From positions 812,001 to 876,000 of the forward strand of contig JABMCL010001555.1 of the NCBI GenBank assembly GCA_018857735.1: DNA of 64,000 nucleotides, written 5' to 3'. The stretch is from Alviniconcha marisindica. Lineage: Eukaryota; Mollusca; Gastropoda; Provannidae. The translations under genes and the position numbers were made by a program. This document shows positions 11,833 through 24,030 of the stretch, one piece after another (position 1 is the stretch's first letter; the number at the start of each line of letters is the position of its first letter). The notes under the pieces are model-generated. The model made no database searches. It was not told the DNA's origin and was given only the letters and a program-made list of their open reading frames with translations.

Positions 11833-13107
11833 CAGAGAAAGCTGAATGACAGTTACAGCCATTGAAGAGGCATATTTGATTTCTCTTTTCTTTTTTTCAA
11901 CAGCATTTAACAAGACACACAAAGAAACAGTTGTGTAGCTTTTACTGATGAAACCACACAGAAAAATGGGGAAACACAACACACACACACCATTAATTAT
12001 AACATTTCTTGACATTCAAAACCAGTGAAATAACAAATTCCACAGTACTGCAATTGTTGCAACTTTTTTTTTTTGAATACACAAACACTTAAAATATGGG
12101 ACTATATTTCTCAGCTATGAAGATGAAAACTATATCAAAATTGATCAAAAAGGTGCAGTCCCCCCACCCCTCCACCTCCACCCCAGGAAGTTTCACAGAA
12201 ATCCAAGATCAAAACAAATGACATTTTCCACTACACCAGTACTTGTTAAGGAAATTTGACCAAGATGCACTAAAAGTTAGTGGTATATATTACAATACCA
12301 GTCAGTATTGTCAGTTGCACAACTGTGTCATTTGTTAATTCTCCCTCTCTCTCTCTCTTTCTGTATGTGTGCTCACACACAAAAAGTGTGCAAAATAAGT
12401 ACTAACATCTGGTTTACACTGTGCAAAATACAATCAGTTTGAGAAGCATTTATAAATCAGACATGTCACACTATGATCAACGAAATCTGACATAAACCTC
12501 AGCATCCAAACTAACCCTAAACCCTCAAAACTTAGGTTCACCAGGACTTCAAAAAGGCTGTACCTACACACACGGTCTTGATCATCTAACCTGTGACTTT
12601 AAAGTTTCCAGATAAATATGAAGACTGGTGCCATTTATTATGTTGTGAGGCACCTGCAGCTTATTATAACTGTGAACAAACATAAAAATAAAACATTAAC
12701 AAAAAAAGCCATACAAAGTACCATTTCGATCGAATGATTTTACATCAATTCACCAGAATTAATTACCACACACCGCTGTGTTTTTGTAAACTGTTAGAAT
12801 CCACACAGACTACACAATTCCACCAATGATACAATATGCCACATTTTACATGAATTAAATTACCACATATCGTTGCATTTTTGTAAACTGTTAATCCACA
12901 TGGACTTCCCAGTTCCACCAATGATGCAATATGCCTGTTTTTCCAAAAGCTGGTGTTCTTCGCTGACACCAAATGGTTACAGAGAACACACCACCTACTG
13001 TGATATAAAGGGGTAAAACCAGGAGAAAACGGCTCGAGTGACCAATCTGAAACGGGACGAGACCCAGAGCGCTAGTGCAGAATCAACACACAAGCTTTTT
13101 GGGTGGA

Positions 13108-13450
13108 GTTTATGTACCTTGTGTTTACACGCATGCCAGGTGAGAGTTACCGAAGGTGACTCCGGTCTTTGGTGTCATGCTTGTGTGGCATCTTTCGATC
13201 GCTCATTAACTCCCTTGTGTGTTGATTCTGCTCTAGTAACCGCTCATCTGCCAACACTCTGTTCCTTCATCTAAATCTTCCATATCAAGTCTTCTGGACA
13301 ACTTGCCCTCTCCTATCAAGCACCACTACCCTGGAATAATCTGCCCTTCTTTTCCCCCCACTCTTCTTTCGCAGCTTCATTTAAATCTCCCCCAAAACAG
13401 CCCTTAAATCTGCCCATTTTCCCTCTAAACACTAAACAGATTGCTGTATG
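13108..13450 (+). mobile_element. Degraded non-LTR retrotransposon fragment (RT C-terminus)
   Basis: One frame near 13308-13400 reads LSYQAPLPWNNLPFFSPHSS then a Phe-Lys segment. This resembles the WNxLP region that closes many LINE ORF2 proteins; frame breaks surround it. The upstream 13108-13210 block (GGAGTTTATGTACCTTGTGT) recurs at 31618-31725, supporting a dispersed element. Confidence 0.5.
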
Positions 13451-14539
13451 GCTTACCCGTGTGTGTGACAGAGAGAGAGAGAAGTGATGAGAAAGATGTT
13501 GAATGAAGCATTGTAGTGTATCTGCTCACGTAACTAAGTGAAGTTGTACTGTTCTCTTAATTCTGTACACTCTTGTTTGTCCCCATGATCCTGTGTTGTG
13601 CGCTTCAGACTTGCATTAGGTGTAGGCACTTCATAAACGTTCACAGTGGGTGAGATCACTTTCTCTTTCTTCTCTTGTTGTTATCTGTGCATCACAGAGA
13701 GCCTGCTCTTTTCTAGCAGCAGGCACTCCATTTCGACCGAAGAAGAACTTAAAAATGCATTTCAAGTTGCAATGCAGGCCCACTTGGACAATAAAGCTGA
13801 AAATCCTTTCAAACTCCACCCTCAGAATGGTTGCTCTACTAACTACTGCTTTTACTTTAGCCACACCTTGGCCCAGGCTGTGTGTCACAAAACACTGAGA
13901 CCAAAAAGTACACCAAGGGTACGTCAAAATGTTGCTACGCACTGCATTGTAATACATTATGTATTATCGGGACTATCTTCAGCCCCAATAGGGTTTGGGG
14001 CCACTTTTAGTACAAAATGCAGGTTACTGTAGAACTTCTGCCATGACAATTCTTCTGTGTGACATTTTTCGTTGGAAAACAGAGCCAAATCACAGTGTAA
14101 ACATTGCCACAAACAGAAAAGGAACTCCTAAAACCCAGCAATAAACTTGAATAAGGTGGTTTAGGAAGCAGACTTGGGATCAAACAGCTCATTACAAGCA
14201 TACTCATAAATATGCGTTCACACTCAGTCACAGTTGTGTTCCAAGTATACTGAGACCTTCCCCAAAATGACCTTGAGACGCTGTACATTCACTTTTGTGC
14301 TCTGCAGTCTTCAAATAAAGAGAAAACAAAAACAAATTAAAGCTCACTGATGGCACTTTTATGTTGGTATTAATAAGTCAGTAGTGCCCAGACTGACTGA
14401 CACTGTCCCTTCTTTTTTTTTTGTCGCTCAGTGTCCCAACTGTGGGTGACCTCCTCTGACGGCTGAAAAGGTCAGCATACTTTAAACACTTAACAACCCA
14501 ACCACACGACCACCAAAAGGAAGCTGACCCCTTCAGTTC

Positions 14540-15410
14540 ACCCCTGTGTCCCTGCCGCCTGGAGAACGAGACAGCAGAGCACGCCCTGCAGACATGTCCC
14601 AGCTACAACATGTTGAAGAAGACACTGGCCAGAGCAGACCTCCCTGCAGATATGTCCCAGCTACAACATGTTGAAGAAGACACTGGCCAGTGGAGACCTC
14701 CCTGCAGACATGTCCCAACTTCAACATGCTGAGAAGACTCACTGGTTAATGCAGACCTCCCTACAGACATGTCCCAGCTACAACATGTTGAGGAAGACTC
14801 ACTGGCCAGCCCAGACCTCCTTGCACACAGACATGTCCCAGCTACAACATGCTGAGGAAGACTCACTGACCAGTGCAGACCCCCGTGCAGACAAACACTG
14901 TCCCAGCTACAACATGCTGAGGAAGACTCACTGACCAGTGCAGACCCCCGTGCAGACAAACACTGTCCCAGCTACAACATGCTGAGGAAGACTCACTGAC
15001 CAGTGCAGACCCCCGTGCAGACAAACACTGTCCCAGCTACAACATGCTGAGGAAGACTCACTGACCAGTGCAGACCCCCGTGCAGACAAACACTGTCCCA
15101 GCTACAACATGTTGCGGAAGACTGACCAGTCCAGACCCTCGTGCAGACAAACACTGTCCCAGCTACAACATGCTGAGGAAGACTCACTGACCAGTGCAGA
15201 CCCCCGTGCAGACAAACACTGTCCCAGCTACATGTTGAGGAAGACTCACTGGCCAGCGCAGACCTCCTTGCACACAGACAGGTCCCAGCTACATGCTGAG
15301 GAAGACTCACTGGCCAGTGAAGACCCCCCTTGCAGACCAAGCTGTACAACCCTCGGCAGGAACTGGAGAGGACAGCTCAATTCACCAAGCAGACCGGTCT
15401 GTCCATGTGA
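14540..15410 (+). mobile_element. Non-LTR retrotransposon ORF2 C-terminus interrupted by an internal minisatellite
   Basis: At 14547 a frame reads CPCRLENETAEHALQTCPSY, the Cys/His-type motif that follows many non-LTR reverse transcriptases. At about 15330-15410 a frame reads KLYNPRQELERTAQFTKQTG and ends LSM-stop, the usual closing segment. Between them the HALQTCPSYNM-encoding sequence is expanded into about 13 copies of a roughly 60-bp unit (TGTCCCAGCTACAACATG...GAAGACTCACTG), with indels that change frame. The element is therefore dead, and the array grew from its coding sequence. Confidence 0.65.
14575..15330. repeat. Minisatellite, about 60 bp monomer, inside the RT fragment
   Basis: Units contain CCCAGCTACAACATGCTGAG and GCAGACCTCCCTGCAGACA variants (GCAGACCCCCGTGCAGACAA in the central block). 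Central units are nearly identical to each other and edge units are diverged, the usual pattern of ongoing homogenisation. Confidence 0.9.
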
Positions 15411-15454
15411 TCAGCGAATGACAAAAAGCAAAACATTAACAAAACTGACCAGTA

Positions 15455-15780
15455 AGTAAGTAAGTAAATTGGTGTTTTATGCCCAGTCAACCAAAACTGA
15501 CCAGACTCCACAAGCAAGGACATAGCCACCAAGACAACACAAACTGGGCCTGTGTTGTATCAACCTCTTCTTTTTCCATTATGAGGAGCCACAATCATCA
15601 TTTTGATTACTCTGCGAGGTATTCAGGGGGTATCTTAGTGCCACTGGCACCTGGGTCTCATACCGAAAGGTGGCCATGGGATCTTTAACATGCGCAACGA
15701 TCCGAGTTCATGCTGTGTGCACAAAGAGGGAACAGGTACAGACAAGTCGACACAAGTGTTGACTCAGGAAATCCCACAAA
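15455..15780. mobile_element. SINE-like dispersed segment
   Basis: Begins with the TAAGTAAGTAAGT tail and GTGTTTTATGCCCAGTCAAC, shared with five other sites in the window. It continues into CCATGGGATCTTTAACATGC, typical of animal tRNA-SINE bodies. Boundaries are uncertain. Confidence 0.4.
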
Positions 15781-15894
15781 GTCCCTTCCTCCTGCCTCGA
15801 CCAGCAGTGAAAATCTTAACAAATTCCACCAGCTTTACCAGTGCAGCAGGTTTACGACTGAGCTGCAGCTGCTGTCAGAACAGTCTTATCTTAC

Positions 15895-16130
15895 AGCATG
15901 TTCCCACAACAAACTGTTGATTATGTTGAGGTTTCCCTTTGCTTTTCAGGGTCTTACAAAAACAAACTTGGAATAACGAATTTCAGTGTGCAGCTATTCA
16001 AAAACCTCTTGTTTCACAGCATGTTCACACCATAAACTTTGACTGTGTGAAGGTTCCCGCTGGGTTTTCAAGGTCTTACAAAAACTCAGAATAATGAATT
16101 TCAGCGTTCAGCTTTCAAAATACAGATTCC
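15895..16130. repeat. Direct repeat pair, about 120 bp
   Basis: Two diverged copies of a block with CAGCATGTTC..CA, AGGTTCCC.., TTTTCA.GGTCTTACAAAAA and AATAATGAATTTCAG lie back to back downstream of the SPAG7 stop codon. They may be part of the SPAG7 3' UTR. Confidence 0.55.
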
Positions 16131-16547
16131 AGTACTCTGCTAGCTCACAGGTTCACCCAGTCAGGCGAGACTTTATGCAAACAGCCTTTCCCTGCCAAAA
16201 TGTCAATACATGCATAGGCACTGTCGGCTACGCAGGTTGCTGCATGCCAACTTCTGGGACCAGAGTGGTGCATAAATACTGAGGAACATTCTCCCATGTC
16301 CCTTTGATCCTCTTCCCGCCCAAGAAGGTGCGCTGCTCATCCAGTGCCTTCCGAAGAATCTCGCAGGCAGGTTAATCAAACCAGACATTTTCATTTCTCA
16401 AGAACTTGGCTTCTCCTGAAGCTTTCTGGCAGATGGAAAAAGCTTCATCATGGACATCATCACGATTATGACATCATGATACCCCACCACCCTGTACCAC
16501 CCTTTCAAACATTTTGCTAGGGTGCTAACCTCAAACACCGATTATCA

Positions 16548-17532
16548 TCAAGAGGACGACTCCGGGACCGAGGTCGCTGACTCTGAGCCAGACGGCAGCG
16601 AACCATCTGTGTCTTCCAATTGTGAGGAAAGAGTGCTTTCAGTTTTCATGCGTTTCTTGGCTCTTGTATCCGCCAGCACCTCCTCTATGGTGCGTCTGTC
16701 CCGTTTGTTATCGGCTGAAACTGAAACAAGCCAAGAGAAATCAAATTCCACGGTGCCCTCCCCGCACTGTTCTTTGCTGAAACTAAAACAAGACAACAGA
16801 AATAGATTTCATGTCCCTCATGTGGTTCTCATATTTACAAACACCTTTCCATGCCCCCCGCCTGCTATTTTATTAGCTATTTGCTGCAACTGAATCAAGA
16901 CAACAGAAGAAGAAAATCTGGTTCGTGTTTAAATTTACATTCACCTCTTCAATGGTGCATTTGTCCCTTCTATTATTCACTTAAACTGACACAAAGAAGA
17001 TTGATTTCAGGTTCTTGTGTCCACCAACACCTCTACGGTGGCTCTGTCTTATTTGTTATCTGCCAAAACTGAAACAGGACAACAGAGAAGAGAACTAACA
17101 CTTGGCTCCTGTATTTACAAATGTGTACTCTATGGTGCACTGTTACCCAAGGCTAATACAACAGACCAGGGTCTTTCTGCCCGTTACTGCGGTAACATGG
17201 GGGTCAAACAAACACCCAAACAATACCCAGAACAGCAGTAACACAAAACACCATGAGTTCGGTTTTCTGATTAAAAAAATAAATATCCTAGCTACCAACT
17301 AATCTATGCTACTACATAAACTGGTAAGTCAACAAGTGCTACCAGTTCTCTCTGCAAACACACACAAGCACCAGTTCTCACTGTAAACACACACAAGCAC
17401 CAGTTCTCACTGTAAACACCCACAAGCACTGGTCCTCACTGTAAACACACACATGACACAAGCACCAGTTCTCATTGTAAACACACACAAGCACCAGTTC
17501 TCACTGTAAACACACACAAGCACCAGTTCTCT

Positions 17533-17578
<46 letters not shown>

Positions 17579-20500
17579 GCACTACACAAACTGTACAGAA
17601 ATTGTTCACAGTCCTGTGGGTAAATTATTAAATTATAATTTTGTTGTTGTTGTCGTCTAATATCACCTCGGTGGGAACAGACATAAAATAAAATATCGAC
17701 TGATCGAAACTGTACAGAAGTAAAACTGACCAAAGCCATAACTCCGATTCGTCGCGGTTGACTTGGCGTCGTCTTTGGAGACAGTGTCATCACCGATCAG
17801 GTGTCGATATTTGTCGCGGTAGTTGCCGGCCGGCAGCTGTTTCTTCTGTCGGGCAGCATCAGCCTCCTCGGACAGCCTCTCTTCCTCCTGGACCACAGCG
17901 TGAGAGAAAAGCTGGTCAGTGTCATCTCTTCCGAAACTAGGCTAACTAGGTGTTTTATGCCCAGTCAACCATTATGGTTATATCAGGGCGATCAAAACTA
18001 GGGAATGAGGGAGAGAAAAAGAAAAGGAGAGAGACAGAGACAGAAAGAGAAAGAGACGGACAAAGACTGAAGGAGAGAGAAGTCAAAGACTGAAGGAGAG
18101 AGAAGCCTAAATCACGTCTTTTAAAGCTATAGAATGAGGTATAGAAAGGAAAGGGAAAAAGGAAAGACAGAGAGGAAGAGTAAAGCCTAAAACCACCTCT
18201 TTCAAAACTATATCATGAGGTACAGTAAAAAGAAACGGAAAGAGAGAGAGACACACAAAAGCCTCAATCATCTCTTTCAAAAACACAAAACAAGACACAG
18301 AAGGGAAAAAAAACAGAGAGAGAGAGAGAGAGGGAGAGAAATGCATTCAATGGATCAAACATCAAACTCTTGGCTGCACTCCCCCCACAACCTTGAAAAT
18401 GGGTCAAGGTTATTTCAACCTGATCCTGAACAGGTAAAACTCTATACACTTCAACAAACAGTACATGCCACAGGTAAAACCGACAGCTGTTTCAAATGGT
18501 GTGAGGCCTGCTGAGAGAGACACAGGTATGAACTTGCACACAGGTGGAACTACTAAGCCAGTTACCCTGACATTAACAAATTAACAAGGGGGGGGGGGGG
18601 GGTGGAAGCAAAGGGAGATGGGAGGGGCAAAGGATGTATGTGTGTGTGGTGGGGGGGGGGGGGGGGTAAAGGAGATATGGGGACAAAGGATATATGGGGC
18701 AAAGGAGATGGAGAGGGGGGCAAAGGAGATGGGGGGGGGGGGCAAAGGAGATATGGGGGCAAAGGAGATGGGGAGGGGGGCAAAGGAGATGGGGGGGCAA
18801 AGGAGATATGGGGGTGAAGGAGATGGGGGGGCAAAGGAGATGGGGGGGCAAAGGAGATATGGGGGGGGGCAAAGGAGATGGGGGGGGGGGGTTAAAGGAA
18901 ATGGGGGAGGGGGACAAAGGAGATGGGGATGGGGCAAAGGAGATATGGGGCAAGGAGATGGGGGGGGGGGGGCAAAGGAGATGGGGAGGGAGGGGGCAAA
19001 GGAGATATGGGGGCAAGGAGATGGGGTGGGGGGTGGGGGGGGGGCAAAGGAGATGGGGAGGGGGCAAAGGAGATGGGGGGGGGGGGCAAAGAAGATATGG
19101 AGTGCAAAGGAGATGGGGGCAACAAAGGAGATATGTGGGGCAAAGGAGATGGAGAGGGAGGATGGGGGTGGGGGGCGGGGGGGGGGGGGGGGGGAATCAA
19201 AGGAAATGGGGGGGGAGGGGGGAGGCAAAGGAGATTGGGGGTGGTCAGTCATGAAAAGACGAAGAGAGACAGAAGCCCCTTACCCTGAGTTTTGCCGAGG
19301 CTTTAGCTTTCTCTGGGTCCCACTCCTCCCCACGTCTGTAGGCAAGCAACTCTTCATCACATGGAGCAAACTCCTGCAGCAGAAAAATAAAACGGGCTAA
19401 AGTGTTTACACAGCACAGTCTTGTCCAGAGAGACTGCTCTAAGTGCATTTAATCTCATGCACACACAAGTATACTGTCTATGCACAACTTAATTTACAGC
19501 CAACATAAACAGCTTCCAGAATCCACAAAAAAAAGGCGAATATTTGTACTTTGCAGCAGAAATACAAGCCTCGCTTTGAACTGCCTGAGAATTCAGTGCT
19601 GACAATACACAAAGCACAACACAGAAACTGATATAATGGCAGTAAGAGGTCGTGAGACTTACACATGTGCTACCAAAACCCCAGAACTGTGCGTATTCTG
19701 GACTGGAAAACAAATGAACCACAAAATATGTCCAGAAACAATTAAGATTTTTCTTTTTCTCCCCCCCCCCCCCATAAATATACATTAAAATTTAGGCTAC
19801 AAAATGTGCCCAAACCGTACGAGTAAACAGGTCTGCTATCTGCAATTGTGTTGCACTGTTAAAATGACACAAAAATTGGCAACCAAGGTTTGGACCACAG
19901 GCACACTGAGGAATTTCGCTCTCTGCTTGACAACTGACCGCCCTGGCTTACGTGTCGGCAGTCATGCCACGCAGAGCACAGATCAACATGCTCGAGGTGT
20001 GAGCCTTGATCATCTTGTTATGTACCTTCTTCCACAGCATGACATATCTGTCCTCCTCTTCGTGGCCAAAGGAAAAGGAAGCCAAGCCTGCTACGTCCGC
20101 CACCTCATGTCTGAAAACACCAACGTCATGCTTTAAGACACAAAGTTTTTGGTTTCAGGAATGAACTATGAACATCAATATGCCATGTTTGACAGCCAAC
20201 AAAAGCTGTTGGGTGCCATGAGTGAAAATTGTATAGTCATGCTTGAACCATGATTGAAAATTTTATCAGTCATGCCTGAACCTCTCGTCCTGAAAGAGTT
20301 AAGTTCTGCTGCACATCATGAGAGTTCAGAATATTTACCATCCTTCCGCACAAACTGACAAAGTCCAGCGATCATCGCTCTTTCTCTTACTGGTCTCCAA
20401 TTATCTGGAACCAGCTCCCCGTTTCTGTCCCTCATTCTGTCTCTGTCAGTTCTTTCACACCCTCCTTGAAAACCTTTCTCTTCTTGAAAACCTTTTCTTC

Positions 20501-20907
20501 AACCCATTGCCCTGAGATACAAGTGTGTGTGTGCATGTGCGTGTGTGTGTGTGTGTTTGTGGTGAATGCACTGAAAACATGTACATTTAAGGAATGTGTA
20601 AGCGCTCAGGGCCTGTGCAGGTCAGGCACTCTAAGTACCCATTATTATTATGAGCATCGTAAAATAATCGGAGTAATCTGTTACTCCGGTGGGTTAGTGT
20701 CTAGGTTAGACTTACACAATGGCCCGAAACACCTTCTCCATAGGTTCAAATTTGTACTTCTGCTGTGCACCATCTTTAATAAATTCCTGGATCCTTTTCT
20801 GAATCTGAATCAGAACAAACAGGAAATAATTATTTACAATGTGTCTGTGTGTGTGTGATGGTGAGTGAGTGTGTGTGTGTGACTGTGAGTGAGTGAGTGT
20901 GTGTATG

Positions 20908-20984
<77 letters not shown>

Positions 20985-23617
20985 TTTCTTTGCAAAGACA
21001 TAAAACATAGGTTTACTTAGTCATATCACAGATACAGAAAATTGTGTTTTGACTACATGGTATTCAACAATCTAAACAAATCCATTTGTATGGCTTGTAT
21101 TTAACAAGTCAACACACACTTGGCCACACACTAAAAAACTAGACACTTCAACCAGTGTCCTGCCCCCATCCCGCCCTCACTTGCTCACATCAAGACTAGT
21201 ACTCACACCACCCCCCCCCCCCCAAAAAGCAAGCAAACAAGGACCTATTATTGTATTAACTAAATAACAAATCAGGGAACGCACAGGACAATGCTGTATG
21301 AACCTCTGGAAATGTGGATTTTGTGTGCAGATTTTACAAGCTGACATTTTCTTCTTATAAATTTTAACTCATTCATTCCCTTACAAGCTAGAACTGCATA
21401 ATAATTAATATATAATTATTATGAAAGTAAATAATTAATAATTACAGAACAAATGACTAAATCTGTAGCTGTGAATGTAATATCAGCTACGTTAAATTGC
21501 ATTCACTGACAAGGTAATACTGACAGCACAAACTTTAAAACCAATCATTTCAAGACATAAGTTTATATTATAAAAATATATAACTTTATAAGAATATAAC
21601 TCAAATGATTTGTTTTATAATCAAAGAATTGGGAAATTTTAAAAAGATGTTTGTAAAATGCATACCTGTTATTGTTAATGTTATTACATATATATATATA
21701 TATATTATAGGACTACATGTATACACAATTCTTGTTTAACCCAATAACAAAACATAAATTTATATTTAAATTATACCACACACCTTTTCACGGAAATCTG
21801 ACAATTTCTTCTTCTCCGCTTCTTGCTGTTTTTCCAACAATTTCTTCTGAGCTGAACAGAAAACAAACAAAAATATAATCATAATCAATATGTAAAAAGG
21901 ACAGACTGCACTGGGATCATCTTGGGAACAACAACAATGTGGAAATTCTCGTGGACTAATGGAACATAAAGTCACCATCTGGGTCCCTGCTTCACACAGG
22001 ATGTGGAGAATAAGAAATGCATTCCACACAATGCCACAAATGTAAAGCTCCAACTTCAAGCCACTCTCAGTTTCCCTTCTTCGTCTTCTTCTGTTAAGTG
22101 GCCACTATCATCAGGTTGATTATTTTTTATTTAGTCAATGTTGGGGTAGGGATGGGGGGTTTCTGCATGTGGATCAGACTGTTCTTCACTTTCCACAGCC
22201 TAGTAATTAGTATCATTAGATTAGTAAGCCACACCACTCTCTACACAACGATAGAGGCAAAAGACGGTGAGGATTACTATGCTGACTTTTTTTGGATGCG
22301 GAAACTAAATAATGCCTGGTCTAAACCGACATGATGACCACTAAATCAGTAGCCAACTGTAGTATAACCATTCCTGGGCTGTCAACAGTGAGGCCAAAAC
22401 CAATAATTCAAACAACATCCACATTAAAGTTCAAACACAGTGCAGACAGTTTTCATTCCTTCTCAGAATCAGAATGGTTCAACCACTGAAATTTAAGGAA
22501 CAGATGGAACAAGCTGTCACCAGAGGTACACCAACAGCAAGCACTCTTGACAGTTTCATCATGTTCATGTCATGGGACTGCTGCCTGGATACACTGACAC
22601 TGTCACACTCAGTGTCATTGTCACTAACTAGTGTCTGTGACGCTGACAGGACCACTTCTGGCATGGGTCAATGGGAAGAAATGGGGAAAGCACAAAATAT
22701 CCTCAAAAAGTTAAATGTTAAAAAAGAGCACACAAAAACAGTCTGCTTTTCTGTTGTCTGCTGATCAAGTTCTGGTCATGAGAGGGCCAAAGGTAGAGAT
22801 CATGGCCCCCCTCATTTTCAGTGCACATTTGGCTGAGCGTCATAAAATGGATCTCATAATTCCATACTGAGGGGGTTCGAGTTACATCTGGCAGCCAAAT
22901 ACTGGCAACTGTAATGAACCTTTCTGGTTTTTTGTTTTTGATGATTGTCTCTTTCACTGATGTGTGCATTGTTTTCTACCAGAAAAAATGCCATGGAACA
23001 GCCTTGGTTTCATTCAAACTAATCAAAGCTGTTCAGCTGAAAAACACATCAGTGAAGACTGAAGCAAGAAAATTGAAGGTAAATTTTACAATCGATTATT
23101 AAGCTGCCAGATCGAAGGCTAGATCACTGTTGTATGTCAGATCCATTTTGTGACCAAACCAAATTAAAATGAAGGGAGTCGTGATTTCCACACTTTACCG
23201 GTCTTTATTATTTTTATTTAAAAAAACAAAAAAATCCAATCCTCAATCGACTTGGCAGAGACTGTGGATTCATCTAGGTTGTTCCAGTCTCTCACAGTCT
23301 TTGGGAAGAAATTGTTTTTGTGTACGTCTGATTTGATAGTAACAGTGATTGTGATACGGAACCACAAAAACACACACTTCACACATGCCTCACATCTGAC
23401 ATCACTCCCCTTCTTCTTCCTTTACCAAAACTAAATACGCATTACTGACGCTCTTATTCCAAGGGCACGGACAACCAAAATACATGCAATTGTTGAGAAC
23501 CAACATGTCGTCCAGTTTATCTTGAGTCTTCGCAATACCTCGAGCCTTCTTTCTCTCTGCATCCCCAAGACTTGGAGGCTTTTCCATGGAACCTAAAATT
23601 GAACCCAACAAATCCAT
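16548..23617 (-). CDS. SPAG7: SPAG7, R3H-domain protein (complete, 7 exons)
   Basis: Minus-strand exons in transcript order are 23617-23539, 21851-21784, 20804-20716, 20110-20026, 19373-19284, 17887-17731 and 16714-16548. They join in phase to 244 aa. The start MDLLGSILGSMEKPPSLGD is the diagnostic SPAG7 N-terminus. An Ala/Gln/Lys-rich helix follows, then the R3H domain with its signature Arg76-x3-His80 (RAIVH) continuing EVADVAGLASFSF. Next come FAPCDEELLAYRRGEEWDPE, DKYRHLIG and the basic RTIEEVLADTRAKKRMK near the C-terminus, all hallmarks of the vertebrate protein (227 aa in human). R3H domains bind single-stranded nucleic acid. SPAG7 is a probable nuclear protein of poorly defined role, and no enzyme activity is implied. 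The third exon has a 6-nt tandem acceptor allowing loss of Ile-Gln. The gene is head-to-head with NDUFB5. Intron 5 carries a long G/A-rich minisatellite. Confidence 0.95.
17335..17577. repeat. 29-bp minisatellite grading into (CA)n
   Basis: About six units of CACAAGCACCAGTTCTCACT then GTAAACACA, ending in a CA tract at 17535-17575. It lies in the last SPAG7 intron (16715-17730). Confidence 0.88.
17945..17992 (+). mobile_element. Dispersed tail element copy
   Basis: GGTGTTTTATGCCCAGTCAA..TTATGGTTATATCAGGGCG matches sites at 15466, 57012 and, reversed, 7705, 41696 and 45400. It lies in SPAG7 intron 5. Confidence 0.6.
18005..18345. repeat. GA-rich degenerate repeat
   Basis: Purine-rich (GAGAGA, AAAGAGAG) sequence with three diverged roughly 80-bp blocks containing CCTAAA.CACSTCTTTYAAA and CTATA.AATGAGGTA. 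It is part of SPAG7 intron 5. Confidence 0.6.
18586..19245. repeat. G-rich minisatellite, (G)n-CAAAGGAGAT, with quadruplex potential
   Basis: About 35 short units of 17-22 bp made from a variable G run and GCAAAGGAGATATGG. The plus strand has almost no pyrimidine tracts. SPAG7 is transcribed from the other strand, so the G-rich strand is the template and the intron RNA is C/U-rich. Many G4-type patterns (four or more G runs of at least 3) are visible. Long reading frames across it are low-complexity artefacts. Confidence 0.93.
20325..20655 (+). mobile_element. Non-LTR retrotransposon 3' end (RT C-terminus plus tail)
   Basis: A frame at about 20380-20500 reads FSYWSPIIWNQLPVSVPHSV, then SFTPSLKTFLF, matching the FSYxxPxxWNxLP...SFKxxLKTxLF end of many LINE ORF2 proteins. 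Downstream TG repeats lead to GCGCTCAGGGCCTGTGCAGG and an (ATT)n end, shared with 27265-27335. It lies in SPAG7 intron 3. Confidence 0.7.
20850..20985. repeat. (GT)n microsatellite
   Basis: A long GT tract (mainly 20910-20982) with GTGAGTGA interruptions on its left. It begins about 45 bp upstream of the SPAG7 exon 3 acceptor in transcript orientation. Confidence 0.95.
21380..21780. other. AT-rich intronic stretch
   Basis: Strongly A+T-rich with ATAATTAATA repeats and a (TA)n tract near 21690-21710. No coding signal; it is SPAG7 intron 2 flank. Confidence 0.5.
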
Positions 23618-24030
23618 GCTTGATGTGCAAGTGGACGGTGTTATTTGAAAGACAACCCGTTGAAAAAGGAATTTACAAACAGACTGGCCTAGACGTATTC
23701 AGTGGTGTTACACACAGCGCAAATAAAAAACGCTGTCGTGAATTTTCGGTTTTCGTTTGTTAGTCAAGCAATAAAAAATAATTCTTTAAAAATACTAGCG
23801 ATATAATGCAAGTATTTTATGGGGTAAATATTTGTGTTGTCACCAAAAACTTCTTTTTCTAAAAATTACAGGGAAACATACTTTTTCGCTTTAAAAATTT
23901 CATAAGATTTTACTTATGCTAAATATTTGACATGCGCGTTGTATTCAAAATTTTATGAAAAATGGTTTGAGATACCGAGACGACCATTCCTGTAACTGCG
24001 GAGCTGCTATGTTCCCGTGAAGGACACAAG
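23618..24030. promoter_or_regulatory. Putative bidirectional promoter, SPAG7 / NDUFB5
   Basis: 413 bp separate the two divergent start codons. An NRF1 half-site-like CATGCGCGTT is at 23931-23940; NRF1 commonly drives nuclear genes for respiratory subunits. A four-codon upstream frame (ATG TTC CCG TGA, 24009-24020) ends 10 nt before the NDUFB5 start. Promoter function is inferred from gene arrangement. Confidence 0.55.

Noticed and set aside
18581..19400. Gly- and Pro-rich open frames of up to 260 codons
   Set aside because: Artefact of the G-run minisatellite; the frames overlap a SPAG7 intron and exon on the opposite strand.
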